DNA of 64,000 nucleotides. It comes from Litorimonas haliclonae (lineage in GTDB: Bacteria; Pseudomonadota; Alphaproteobacteria; Caulobacterales; Maricaulaceae). The stretch is taken from the NCBI RefSeq assembly GCF_965138505.1, contig NZ_CBCSCO010000005.1, positions 180,629-244,628 of the forward strand, in the 5' to 3' direction. The notes beneath the pieces were generated by a model. That model searched no databases. It saw nothing but the letters and a program-made list of their open reading frames with translations, and had not been told where the DNA came from. A program made the translations under genes and the position numbers. Positions 43,032 through 52,300 of the stretch are shown here, one piece after another. Positions within the stretch are counted from its first letter, which is position 1. Every line of letters begins with the position of its first letter.

Positions 43032-43517
43032 ATGAAATACTTATATACCACACTTTGTCTCGCCGCTCTGGTTTCCGCGTGCTCGCCTTCTGATACGGCG
43101 CAGCAGACGAATTTAGCGGCTGCTTCAACTAATATCATGACAACAAATGCGTCATTTGACACCGTAGAGACAAATCTACGCCAAGCTTTGCAAAAGCGAA
43201 ATTTAAAATTGTTTACTGTTGTAGATCACGGCGAAGGCGCCAAGTCTGTTGGTATGGATATTGGCCAGTCCAAACTGTTTATCTTCGGCAATCCAAAATC
43301 AGGCACCCCGTTAATGATGGAAAGTCGTGAAATGGGATTAGAGCTTCCGATGAAAATTTTGGTCTTTGAGAATAAGCAAGGAGAAATTGGGTTGCGCCGC
43401 ACCGATATAAAGGCCTTGTCGGATGAATATAGTTTGACGGATCAAGCCGAGCGCATCCAGAAGATCGACATGACTCTGAGCGCCATTTCAGAAGAGGCGG
43501 TTTCAGGCTCGCAATAA
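43032..43517 (+). CDS. DUF302 lipoprotein
   Basis: A 161-residue lipoprotein: lipobox LVSAC with Cys17, then a DUF302 domain with FDTVETNLRQALQKRNLKLF, VVDHGEGAKSVGMDIGQSKL and FIFGNPKSGTPLMMESREMG, ending in DIKALSDEYSLTDQAERI. The family is thought to bind small ligands or sense redox, but the role is unproven. Monocistronic; it is convergent with the mutase genes, 30 bp apart. Confidence 0.86.
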   Translation: MKYLYTTLCLAALVSACSPSDTAQQTNLAAASTNIMTTNASFDTVETNLRQALQKRNLKLFTVVDHGEGAKSVGMDIGQSKLFIFGNPKSGTPLMMESREMGLELPMKILVFENKQGEIGLRRTDIKALSDEYSLTDQAERIQKIDMTLSAISEEAVSGSQ

Positions 43518-43546
43518 ATGTGAAGGACCCTAATGTTTTCTTAGGT

Positions 43547-45685
43547 TTAGCTTCCCTGACTCACGCGTCTGTTCACAACCTCCAACACTTCGAGAATGGC
43601 CTCAGGGATATTTGTCCCCGGAGGAAAGACCGCTTTCGCGCCCATTTTCTTCAACGTGTCGACATCTTCGGGTGGGATAACGCCGCCGACAATTATCATA
43701 ATGTCCTTGCGGTTTTGAGCGCTGAGCGCGTCTCGCAGTTTTGGAACGAGACTTAAATGCCCAGCCGCCAAAGAGCTTGCGGCGATAACATCGACATCTG
43801 ATTCTATGCCTAACTCCGCCGCTTCTTCAGGCGTTTGGAAAAGCGGACCAATAACAACTTCAAACCCCATATCGGAAAAGGCCGTCGCGACAACCTTTTG
43901 GCCGCGATCATGCCCGTCTTGCCCCATTTTGGCGATGAGGATTTTAGGTTTGCGGCCTTCAAGTTCTGTGAAAGCGTCAATCCTGGACTTAGCATCTTTA
44001 AAAGAGGGGTTGCTCTCATCAAAGGACGATGAATAGACGCCTGTAACGCCGGCAGGCTTAGCGTCAAATCGGCCATAGACTTTCTCTAGCGCCGAGGACA
44101 TTTCCCCAACTGTTGCCTTTTTGCGGGCTGCATCAATGGCGAGTTCCAAAAGATTGCCTTTGCCGCTACCTGCCGCTTGTGTCAGGGCGTCGAGCGCTTC
44201 CATCGTGGCCTCTGTATCACGCTCAGCTTTTAATTTATTCAAGCGGGCAATCTGTCCCTTACGGACTGTATCGTTGTCGACTTTCAAAATCGGAATGTCG
44301 TCTTTCTCATCAGAAAGGTATTTATTGACGCCGACGACAGTTTGCGCGCCGCTGTCAATGCGGGCCTGAGTTCGGGCTGCGGATTCTTCGATGCGGAGTT
44401 TTGGAATTCCGGCCTCAATCGCGGCCGCCATGCCGCCCAGCTCTTCGACTTCGCGGATATGACCCAAGGCTTTTTGAGCCAAATCATGAGTCAACTTTTC
44501 GACATAATAACTTCCGCCCCAAGGGTCGATCTGGCGCGTATGTCCGCCTTCAGTCTGGAGGAAAATTTGGGTGTTTCGGGCGATTCGAGCCGAGAAATCC
44601 GTCGGCAAGGCCAGAGCCTCATCCAGAGAATTTGTATGAAGGCTTTGCGTTCCTCCGTCTACTGCGGCCATGGCCTCAATGGCGGTGCGCCCGACATTGT
44701 TAAATACGTCTTGCGCGGTCAAAGACCAGCCAGAAGTCTGGCAGTGGGTGCGGAGCATTGTCGATTTCGGATTCTCCGGTCCGAAGGGACTTATCAATTG
44801 TGCCCAGAGAAGGCGCGCGGCCCGCATCTTGGCCACTTCCATGAAATAATTCATCCCGATCGCCCAGAAAAAAGACAGGCGCGGGGCAAATCGGTCAATT
44901 TTCATTCCGGCATCTAGACCCGTGCGAACATATTCTAAACCATCTGCAAGCGTATAACCCAGCTCAATATCGGCGGAGGCTCCTGCCTCCTGCATGTGAT
45001 AGCCGGAAATTGAGATGGAGTTGAATCTCGGCATATGGGTTGAGGTGTGGGAAAAGATGTCTCCAATAATCCGCATGCTTGGTTTGGGCGGATAAATGTA
45101 TGTGTTCCGCACCATAAATTCTTTCAGAATATCATTCTGGATTGTGCCGGAGAGCTGCTCCTGCTTGACGCCTTGTTCTTCAGCGGCAGCAACATAAAGC
45201 GCCAAAACAGGCAATACCGCGCCGTTCATAGTCATGGAGACGGACATTTTATCAAGCGGGATTTGATCGAACAAAACCCGCATGTCGTAAAGACTGTCAA
45301 TCGCGACGCCTGCCATGCCGACATCGCCCGGCACGCGCGGGTGATCGGAATCATATCCTCGATGGGTGGCCAGGTCGAAAGCGACAGAGAGGCCTTTTTG
45401 TCCGGCGGCCAGATTGCGGCGGTAAAAGGCGTTAGAGTCTTCGGCGGTAGAAAACCCGGCATATTGACGGATCGTCCATGGCCGCTGAACATACATGGTA
45501 GGGTAGGGGCCCCGAATATAAGGCTCCGACCCCGGCATAGTGTCCAGATTTTGCAATCCTTCAATGTCACGCTCAGAATAATGCGGCTGAACCGCAATAC
45601 CTTCAGGAGACATCCAGTCTTTGCCGCTGCTAGGCTTTGAGAAGGTGTGGCCTAAATCAATTTTAGTGAAATCGGGATAAGTCAT
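43547..45685 (-). CDS. scpA: Methylmalonyl-CoA mutase large subunit
   Basis: A 712-residue adenosylcobalamin enzyme interconverting methylmalonyl-CoA and succinyl-CoA, feeding propionate and branched-chain carbon into the TCA cycle. The TIM-barrel has PWTIRQYAGFSTAEDSNAFY, TQSLHTNSLDEALALPTDFS and QTEGGHTRQIDPWGGSYYVE; the C-terminal cobalamin domain has MGQDGHDRGQKVVATAFSDM (DXHXXG, His near 590) and SSLAAGHLSL. It overlaps mutA by 4 bp (ATGA). No B12-riboswitch-like element or epimerase is seen in the window. B12 must be imported or made elsewhere. Confidence 0.96.
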   Translation of the reverse strand: MTYPDFTKIDLGHTFSKPSSGKDWMSPEGIAVQPHYSERDIEGLQNLDTMPGSEPYIRGPYPTMYVQRPWTIRQYAGFSTAEDSNAFYRRNLAAGQKGLSVAFDLATHRGYDSDHPRVPGDVGMAGVAIDSLYDMRVLFDQIPLDKMSVSMTMNGAVLPVLALYVAAAEEQGVKQEQLSGTIQNDILKEFMVRNTYIYPPKPSMRIIGDIFSHTSTHMPRFNSISISGYHMQEAGASADIELGYTLADGLEYVRTGLDAGMKIDRFAPRLSFFWAIGMNYFMEVAKMRAARLLWAQLISPFGPENPKSTMLRTHCQTSGWSLTAQDVFNNVGRTAIEAMAAVDGGTQSLHTNSLDEALALPTDFSARIARNTQIFLQTEGGHTRQIDPWGGSYYVEKLTHDLAQKALGHIREVEELGGMAAAIEAGIPKLRIEESAARTQARIDSGAQTVVGVNKYLSDEKDDIPILKVDNDTVRKGQIARLNKLKAERDTEATMEALDALTQAAGSGKGNLLELAIDAARKKATVGEMSSALEKVYGRFDAKPAGVTGVYSSSFDESNPSFKDAKSRIDAFTELEGRKPKILIAKMGQDGHDRGQKVVATAFSDMGFEVVIGPLFQTPEEAAELGIESDVDVIAASSLAAGHLSLVPKLRDALSAQNRKDIMIIVGGVIPPEDVDTLKKMGAKAVFPPGTNIPEAILEVLEVVNRRVSQGS

Positions 45686-46971
45686 TTGGCGGCCTCCCGT
45701 AATTTTGCCGGTTTTGTTTCTTCGGCGCGGTGTAAAGTGACGCCCAGAATAGGGTCGTTTTTTGTGTCGCGGTCGGATTTTGCCGCCGCGATAGACTTTT
45801 GAAGAGCCCCCGAAGCAATGACACCTTCAATGCCGCCCCCGGTTTCTATCGCCTGAAATTCTGTCCAAGCGGCTTCTGCAATTTTTTGCGTGAGAGCTTC
45901 GTGGAAATAACTGCCATGGGCCGCATCATTGACCTGTCCGAGGTGGCTTTCTTCCATCATCATCAATTGCATATTGCGCGCAATTCGGTAGCCGAATGGG
46001 GTGGCTAAGCGGGGGCTATCGGAGGGTGCGTCTGTAAAGGGGCGTAACGTGATATAATCGGCGCCGCCGCAAACCGCCCCAAAACCGGAGGCCATAACAC
46101 GGAGTAGGTTCGTCCAAGGATCAATGCTTTGCATCATGCGAAGACTTGAAACGCTATGAATAGGGATGTCTGTGCTTACGCCAAAACTTTCCGCAATGCG
46201 TGTTATAATTTTCCGGGCTGCCCTGACTTTGGCAATCCCGAGGTGACCGTCACGATCTGCGGCGAGACGAACTGAAAGTTTCGTCTTCGGGCCGTATTGA
46301 CGCCAATAGTGAGCGGCGCTGGCCGCCATCACGCTGAGTTCTTGAGCCTCTGTTCCGCCTTGATCGTGAATGGCGGCGGCATTTACACAAAGCGCTGTCC
46401 AGTTGTCGGGCAAGCCGTCCAATAGGTCATCGAGGGAAAAGGATTCTGAAGCGTCGCCAGACAGAAGCAGGCTAATGGGATCTAAGCCCAAATCCACAAC
46501 CGACTCAGCAAGCGGTCGATGGGATTTGATAAGCTGCGCTGTTTCGATAGGGGCCGACGTGATATTAAATCGGAGAGGCACAAGGTTGATCCAAACCCCT
46601 TCTAGCAGGCGTTTTAAATCAGCCCGGCTTGTCAGTTTAAGGGCGTCAGTTGAGAGCGTAATATCCAATGCGCTCGCGCCGCCTTTCAGATCCGCTAGAA
46701 CTTGCTTGTTGGCAAATCGAATATCCGGATCCCGGGCGGGTGTGCACATGTGCCAAGGGCGCTCATCTAAGAGCGGTGTTTTGAGGCGTGATTGCGGGGT
46801 CAGGGTTTCCGGTAGGTCTTTAGCGCTAAAAAATGGCCCGCGCTCCAAATCATCATCAGTTTGCCGGAGGAGGCTCTCGAAACCGGCGTCCTTCAGCCCC
46901 TTTTTCACTTGCTCCGCCCACTCATCGCGGGAAGGCGTTTCAAATTTGTTCGTTAAAGCAATATCAGTCAT
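45682..46971 (-). CDS. mutA: Methylmalonyl-CoA mutase small subunit
   Basis: A 429-residue partner of the large mutase subunit, with the barrel fold but no cobalamin domain. RPWHMCTPARDPDIRFANKQ and DIALTNKFETPSRDEWAEQV open the protein; GADYITLRPFTDAPSDSPRL and LATPFGYRIARNMQLMMMEE are family hallmarks in the second half. It heterodimerises with ScpA, which is coupled to it translationally. ATG 46971 is 200 bp from the divergent fpr gene. Confidence 0.9.
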   Translation of the reverse strand: MTDIALTNKFETPSRDEWAEQVKKGLKDAGFESLLRQTDDDLERGPFFSAKDLPETLTPQSRLKTPLLDERPWHMCTPARDPDIRFANKQVLADLKGGASALDITLSTDALKLTSRADLKRLLEGVWINLVPLRFNITSAPIETAQLIKSHRPLAESVVDLGLDPISLLLSGDASESFSLDDLLDGLPDNWTALCVNAAAIHDQGGTEAQELSVMAASAAHYWRQYGPKTKLSVRLAADRDGHLGIAKVRAARKIITRIAESFGVSTDIPIHSVSSLRMMQSIDPWTNLLRVMASGFGAVCGGADYITLRPFTDAPSDSPRLATPFGYRIARNMQLMMMEESHLGQVNDAAHGSYFHEALTQKIAEAAWTEFQAIETGGGIEGVIASGALQKSIAAAKSDRDTKNDPILGVTLHRAEETKPAKLREAAK

Positions 46972-47171
46972 AAAAATCTTATATTAGTGGACAGTCAGTC
47001 TTTATGGTTTGAGGACGCGCAAGGCCAGTGTGGAACTGTGATAAAGCCTTAAAATGCAAAATTATACTCGTTCTTTATATAGGACAATTGTTTGCTGTAT
47101 AGAATGTTGCCTTTCGGCGCCACCCCGCCTATATGGCGGCTAGAACACCACACACACGTTTTGGAAGATGT

Positions 47172-47954
47172 ATGTCAAACGCCCCAACAGAAGAAACTGT
47201 CATTGATGTCGAACATTATACAGATCGTCTTTTTAGCTTCAATATCTCGCGCCCGAAATCTTTCCGGTTTCGTTCTGGTGAGTTTATTATGATTGGCTTG
47301 CCGGCTTTGCCTGATCAAAAACGGCCTATCATGCGGGCTTACTCAGTCGCATCCCCCAGCTGGGATGAAAGCCTGGAGTTTTTTTCTATTAAGGTGCCGG
47401 ACGGCCCCCTTACTTCGCGCCTTCAAAAGATTAAAAAAGGCGATACGGTCCTTCTCGGGCGCAAGCCAGTAGGAACTTTGGTGCTGGATGCGCTTCTCCC
47501 GGGAAAGCGGTTGTACATGTTCTCAACAGGTACAGGTATTGCGCCCTTTGCTTCGCTTATCCGCGATCCAGAAACCTATGAACGCTATGATCAGGTTATT
47601 CTGACACATACCTGTCGCCAGAAGGCGGAGCTCTCCTATGGGCTGCGTCTTGTTGAAAGTTTGAAAGATGATCCGCTCGTCGGTGAAATGATCGGGGATA
47701 AGCTTTTACATCTGACATCACTTACCCGCGAGGACTATCCCTTGAAAGGCCGCATCACAACTTTGATAGAATCAGGTGATTTATTTACGAATGCCGGCGT
47801 TCCGCCGCTCAATCCTGAAGAGGACCGTGTTATGATTTGCGGCTCAAAAGACATGATCGATGATACCGCAAAGTTGGTTGAAGGCTTCGGTCTGAAAGAA
47901 GGGTCAAACTCTCAACCGGCTGAATTTGTCGTCGAAAAATCTTTTGTAGGTTGA
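47172..47954 (+). CDS. fpr: Ferredoxin/flavodoxin-NADP+ reductase
   Basis: A 260-residue FAD enzyme moving electrons between NADPH and ferredoxin or flavodoxin. RPIMRAYSVASPSWDESLEF is the FAD-binding RxYS motif with stacking aromatic, then SIKVPDGPLTSRLQKIKKGD; the nucleotide domain has YMFSTGTGIAPFASLIRDPE, the Cys-Arg pair in ILTHTCRQKAELSY and a C-terminal FVVEKSFVG. ATG 47172 gives MSNAPTEETV, typical for the family; ATG 47133 adds 13 residues and lacks a ribosome site. Divergent from mutA. Confidence 0.93.
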   Translation: MSNAPTEETVIDVEHYTDRLFSFNISRPKSFRFRSGEFIMIGLPALPDQKRPIMRAYSVASPSWDESLEFFSIKVPDGPLTSRLQKIKKGDTVLLGRKPVGTLVLDALLPGKRLYMFSTGTGIAPFASLIRDPETYERYDQVILTHTCRQKAELSYGLRLVESLKDDPLVGEMIGDKLLHLTSLTREDYPLKGRITTLIESGDLFTNAGVPPLNPEEDRVMICGSKDMIDDTAKLVEGFGLKEGSNSQPAEFVVEKSFVG

Positions 47955-47987
47955 GAGGGGGCGGCAAAGAAGTCCGTCTTTCTTAGC

Positions 47988-50381
47988 CTAGTTTCCGCTA
48001 TCTCCGAGCGTCAATAATGCAATCCGAATCCCAAAACCAGAGGAGTCGCGAATGGCGTCATTGCTCAGGTTCTCTTTGGTGTAAGTCAGCTCAATGAGCG
48101 TACAATCATCCTGATAGGTTAAAGATAAGCTTTGACGGCGAAGATTATTACTGTCGATATCATAAAACCCTTTATATCTCGCTCTCCATTTGTCTGCGAT
48201 CTTAACCCCCAGAGCGCCGGAGACTTCTTCTGACGGGGCATTATTTATCGCTAGTAAGGGATTGCTTTCGGAATCAATCCGATAATATCGCGTCGATAGA
48301 TCAAACCTTTTGTCTCGGTAACGAAGTGATGAATCAATTCGTCTGAAACTGGAGGAGTCTTCGTCGTAGCGAACACGTGTTTTGGTTGTGAAGCGGTTTC
48401 CTAGATCCAGTACAAATAAGCCAACTAAGTCAGAATTATCGGCTAGCAGGCCAGAATTTGCTTCAAACTCGGTATTCCTGTCTGTTGTATAGCTCTGACC
48501 AAGAAATAGATGAGCACGGCTTGAGTTCCAATTGGCGCTTACAGAGGCTCCGACATCAGCGCGAAGTCCGTCCTCCCAAAGATCATAGCCAGCGGCCTTG
48601 TTAGACTGCCAAAACAGGGCTTGATCCAAGTCTATATCCGTACCGTCTTGAGCCAAGTCGACTTCAAACCCGCCTTGGTCAATAACCGTAAATTGATCCA
48701 ACTTAGCGTCGCCAAAATTCTGCGTCACTTGCACCCGGGGCTCAAGGATCCAGGTCACGTCGCCACCGGAGCGAATAAAGGGATAACGGGCGTCAACGCC
48801 GACCTGTCCTAAAGTCCTGCTGAAGTCAGTTTTAGAGCCACCCTCGGGTTCAATTTCGTAATAGTCTAAACGGGCATTGGCAAAGGGTTGAACTTCAATT
48901 CCCCCTGGCGCAATCCAAGTGCGGGAATAGTCCAGGCCCAGTGTGCCGCGGCCATAATCAGTTCCCTCCTGGCGTGTAAGCCAAGTCGTATCGCCGAACA
49001 GCTTTAAGCGGCCATCCAGAACAGGGTCGGAAAAATATTTTTGGAGTTCGATCTTGGGCGCAATGATTGGGAGTGCGTCATCATTGTCTTCAAAGACGCG
49101 GAGCTGATCGTTTCCTAATTCCACAATGCGGGTGCGAAGGTCTTGAAAACCGACCGTTGAGACGCTGAGCCGTGTATTGTCATCTTGACCAACAAGATAT
49201 GCCTGCGAGGTATTGCGGCGGCTCTCGGAATCGTAAACTCCACGCGTGCCGGGCTGCTCGTTCAAGTCGTAGCGGTTTAAATAATTGTCATCAGTCGCGA
49301 GCTGAACACCGAAACCATATGTCCAGAAATCCGTCGGTTCAAAATAACCGTCGGCATAAATGTGCGACCGAAGGCGTTTACCAATTGGAGCTGTGCTAGG
49401 ATCGAAAAATCTGTTCGGATCGTCTAAAGCATTGCCATCTCGATCAAAGATGCTGCCATAGGTGAAACTGCCTTCGACATCGATACGCCCTGTATTAAAT
49501 AGTCGGGCGAATTGGTATTCCATCAAAGGGTTTACCTTAGAGAAAATGCGCGGCGTAAAAGTGGCCTCTGTGTGATCGTCAATGGCCCAATAATAAGGGG
49601 CCTCCAGGGTAAAGCCCTTGTCGCTGGCCAGCCCAATAAAAGGGGTCAGTAGTCCGCTGGCGCGTTCCGCACTTGGGTCTGGATGGGCAAGATAGGGGGT
49701 GTAGAGAACAGGGACACCCAAAAGTTCCAAGACCGCATCGTTATAGCGTATAGTTCGCGTATCTTTGTCCTGACGAACCCGTTTGGCCCTTAATCTCCAT
49801 GAGGGAGTTTCCACGTCACCATCTGCGGCCCGACAGAGTTCGCAGGCAGTATAATAGGCGTTATAAAATTCGAATTCTTCTTGGGTGTTGCGATTTACAA
49901 AACGCGCTCCGACAACGCCGCCGCCTTCGATCCGGCCCGTATAATTTGTCGCTGTACCCGCTTCCAATTCATCAGACAGCTCTAGCTTGTCGGCATATTG
50001 TGTAGACCCTGTCGCGTCGATTAGAACCACATTACCATTGGCGACAATTTCGCCTGTATTTAAATCATACACGACTGTCTCGGCGCGAAGTGTTCGGTCC
50101 TGATACCGTCCTTCAACCTCTCCAGAAATGGTAAGGATATTTGCTTTTTCGTCATTCGTTAGGCTGTTGGCTTCTAAATAAATCAGATTTGGATCCCGGT
50201 AAGGACTATCAGGAGCAAGTTGCAGGGGGCGGCTCGTCCCGGCGGCCGTTTCTGGGGCGCCAATTTGGGCATAGGCTGGCGCGGCAACGGCCCCAGCGAA
50301 ACAAAATGCCAAAGCGCAAATGCTGCTTTTCAAGGGGAGCGTCGCCCGCAAACGGGAGGTATATGGCAGTTGGTGTGTCAT
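47988..50381 (-). CDS. lptD: LPS-assembly outer-membrane protein LptD
   Basis: A 797-residue protein inserting lipopolysaccharide in the outer membrane with LptE. Signal peptide cleaves near AYAQ; an OstA/jellyroll domain follows (LTISGEVEGRYQDRTLRAET, IVANGNVVLIDATGSTQYAD), then YYTACELCRAADGDVETPSW, the Cys pair used for disulfide linkage, and a large beta-barrel. GVPVLYTPYLAHPDPSAERA is the conserved turn preceding the barrel. No lptE is adjacent. It normally precedes surA-pdxA in proteobacteria; here it is followed by fpr on the other strand. Confidence 0.93.
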   Translation of the reverse strand: MTHQLPYTSRLRATLPLKSSICALAFCFAGAVAAPAYAQIGAPETAAGTSRPLQLAPDSPYRDPNLIYLEANSLTNDEKANILTISGEVEGRYQDRTLRAETVVYDLNTGEIVANGNVVLIDATGSTQYADKLELSDELEAGTATNYTGRIEGGGVVGARFVNRNTQEEFEFYNAYYTACELCRAADGDVETPSWRLRAKRVRQDKDTRTIRYNDAVLELLGVPVLYTPYLAHPDPSAERASGLLTPFIGLASDKGFTLEAPYYWAIDDHTEATFTPRIFSKVNPLMEYQFARLFNTGRIDVEGSFTYGSIFDRDGNALDDPNRFFDPSTAPIGKRLRSHIYADGYFEPTDFWTYGFGVQLATDDNYLNRYDLNEQPGTRGVYDSESRRNTSQAYLVGQDDNTRLSVSTVGFQDLRTRIVELGNDQLRVFEDNDDALPIIAPKIELQKYFSDPVLDGRLKLFGDTTWLTRQEGTDYGRGTLGLDYSRTWIAPGGIEVQPFANARLDYYEIEPEGGSKTDFSRTLGQVGVDARYPFIRSGGDVTWILEPRVQVTQNFGDAKLDQFTVIDQGGFEVDLAQDGTDIDLDQALFWQSNKAAGYDLWEDGLRADVGASVSANWNSSRAHLFLGQSYTTDRNTEFEANSGLLADNSDLVGLFVLDLGNRFTTKTRVRYDEDSSSFRRIDSSLRYRDKRFDLSTRYYRIDSESNPLLAINNAPSEEVSGALGVKIADKWRARYKGFYDIDSNNLRRQSLSLTYQDDCTLIELTYTKENLSNDAIRDSSGFGIRIALLTLGDSGN

Positions 50382-50590
50382 CTATCCCCTGATAATCCCG
50401 TACACTTTAATACAAAGAAAGGGCAATGAGTATGCCTTTCATTTTCCTTTAGACTTGGCCTTACCTAATCGCCTCGTCACGGTCTATGCAAAAGCCTGAC
50501 TTTTTTCACTTTCCGGCGTGAAATTTCGGCCATGTAATTTCCATGACCCATAGAGGCATTATTTTCTTCGTTCGCAAAGCCCAACAGTGT

Positions 50591-51055
50591 TCATGCTTTC
50601 CGGGGGGGATAGCCGCCCCATCGTTTCACGGTTTTCATGACGAGCGCCGATTGAATCCGGCTGACATGGGGCAGGGCGGCAATGACGCGGCGATATAATC
50701 GTTCATATTCTTTCGTATCGGGCGCGGCCACCTTTATAAGATAATCTGCAATGCCGGTCATAAGGTGGCATTCCAGCACCTCAGGTCTGGCCAGCGCAGC
50801 TTTCTCAAAGGCTGACAGGATCGCTTCGCTTTGCCCTTCAAGTGTGACTTCCACATAAAAAGTCATGTTGAACCCAAGCTTTTCTCCGTTAAGCCGAGCT
50901 GCATAGCGTTCAATGACGCCGTCCTTTTCCAATATCCCAATACGGCGATGACAAGCTGACGCCGAAAGTCCCACGGCGTCTCCGATTTCTGCAATGGATT
51001 GACGGCAATTACTTTGTAAAAGGGTAAGGATCTTTCGATCAATCTCGTCAATCAT
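50591..51055 (-). CDS. Lrp/AsnC-family transcriptional regulator
   Basis: A 154-residue feast/famine regulator. The winged helix-turn-helix is near residues 5-55 (SIAEIGDAVGLSASACHRRI) and the RAM ligand-binding domain follows (GFNMTFYVEVTLEGQSEAIL, HLMTGIADYLIKVAAPDTKE). It is divergent from ald, a standard arrangement for alanine-responsive activators (AldR-like). A perfect 14-bp palindrome (51092-51105) sits between. Confidence 0.93.
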   Translation of the reverse strand: MIDEIDRKILTLLQSNCRQSIAEIGDAVGLSASACHRRIGILEKDGVIERYAARLNGEKLGFNMTFYVEVTLEGQSEAILSAFEKAALARPEVLECHLMTGIADYLIKVAAPDTKEYERLYRRVIAALPHVSRIQSALVMKTVKRWGGYPPRKA

Positions 51056-51091
51056 AGAGCATAATCCATATAATCAGTAAATTTGATGTAT

Positions 51092-51105
51092 AATATTCGA
51101 ATATT
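51092..51105. promoter_or_regulatory. Candidate Lrp-family operator
   Basis: AATATTCGAATATT, a perfect 14-bp palindrome in the lrp/ald intergenic region, A/T-rich in the way Lrp/AsnC sites are, 83 bp before the ald start. Confidence 0.6.
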
Positions 51106-51187
51106 GTCATGAAAGTCGAATGAAATTAGACAATTTATCGAAACAGCCTCTGTTACGTCCCCCTTAAACGCATAAATGGAGTTAATA

Positions 51188-52300
51188 ATGCTTATTGGTG
51201 TCCCAAAAGAAATTAAAAACCACGAATACCGCGTCGGCCTGACGCCGGAATCTGTGGCTGAACTAGTTCAAGACGGCCAAAGCGTCGTCATGGAAACTCA
51301 GGCCGGCGCTGGAATTGGGGCTTCAGATGAAGAATATATAGCAGCAGGCGCTACTATCGCGCAGACCGCTAAAGAGATTTTCGACACTGCCGAAATGATC
51401 ATCAAGGTCAAGGAGCCGCAAGCCAATGAGCGCGCCATGCTCCGTGAAGGCCAAATCCTCTATACATTCCTTCACTTGGCACCTGATGCGCCTCAGACGA
51501 AAGACCTGATTGAAAGTGGTTCTGTTTGTATTGCCTATGAAACGGTTACGGATGACCGAGGCTTTTTGCCTCTTTTGCGCCCGATGAGCCAAGTCGCGGG
51601 CCGTTTGTCCATTCAGGTCGGTGCGAAAGCTTTGCAAAAAGACGGCGGCGGACGCGGCGTTTTGCTCGGCGGCGTTCCCGGGACAGCTCCTGCGAAAGTC
51701 GTGATTATCGGCGGCGGTGATGTCGGCTTTAACGCGGCGCAAATGGCCGTTGGTATGCAAGCGGACGTCACGATTTTGGACCGCAGCAACACACGCATGG
51801 AGGAGCTGTCTTATTACTTTGGAAATAAGGCAAAAATTGTTCGGTCGACACCCGCTGTTCTGGACGAACTTTTGACAACTGCAGACTTGGTAGTTGGCGC
51901 TGTTTTAATCCCGGGCGCGTCCGCGCCCAAACTCGTGACGCGTGAGCATTTGTCGACAATGCTGGACGGGGCCGTTCTCGTGGATGTGGCGATTGACCAA
52001 GGCGGGTGTTTTGAAAGCTCTCGCGCCACGACCCATGATGACCCGACTTATATTGTCGATGGTGTTGTGCATTACTGTGTGGCCAATATGCCGGGGGCTG
52101 TGGCCCGCACGTCAACTTACGCGCTCAACGCCGCGACTTTGGTACATGCCAAGCGTCTGGCGCGTCTGGGCTGGAAAGAAGCGCTGGCATCTGACCCGCA
52201 TTTGTTAAATGGCCTGAATGTTTGCGAAGGCAAATTGACAATTGAAGCCGTTGCCGAAGCGCAGGGCCTTGACTGGGTTCCGGCCTCAAGCTGCGTCTAA
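51188..52300 (+). CDS. ald: Alanine dehydrogenase
   Basis: A 370-residue enzyme converting L-alanine to pyruvate and ammonia with NAD. MLIGVPKEIKNHEYRVGLTP is the family start with Arg15-type residues; KVKEPQANERAMLREGQILY has the catalytic lysine region, FLHLAPDA the conserved His, and VVIIGGGDVGFNAAQMAVGM the NAD loop. ATG 51188 follows GGAG at 51178-51181; an in-frame ATG at 51176 lies upstream of that site. It ends 15 bp inside the convergent galM. Pairs with the Lrp regulator for alanine catabolism. Confidence 0.95.
   Translation: MLIGVPKEIKNHEYRVGLTPESVAELVQDGQSVVMETQAGAGIGASDEEYIAAGATIAQTAKEIFDTAEMIIKVKEPQANERAMLREGQILYTFLHLAPDAPQTKDLIESGSVCIAYETVTDDRGFLPLLRPMSQVAGRLSIQVGAKALQKDGGGRGVLLGGVPGTAPAKVVIIGGGDVGFNAAQMAVGMQADVTILDRSNTRMEELSYYFGNKAKIVRSTPAVLDELLTTADLVVGAVLIPGASAPKLVTREHLSTMLDGAVLVDVAIDQGGCFESSRATTHDDPTYIVDGVVHYCVANMPGAVARTSTYALNAATLVHAKRLARLGWKEALASDPHLLNGLNVCEGKLTIEAVAEAQGLDWVPASSCV

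Noticed and set aside
47133..47171. Upstream ATG extension of fpr
   Set aside because: No ribosome site and the 13 extra residues do not fit the family start.
46972..47171. Cobalamin riboswitch before the mutase genes
   Set aside because: The 200-bp gap lacks a recognisable B12 box or large folded leader.
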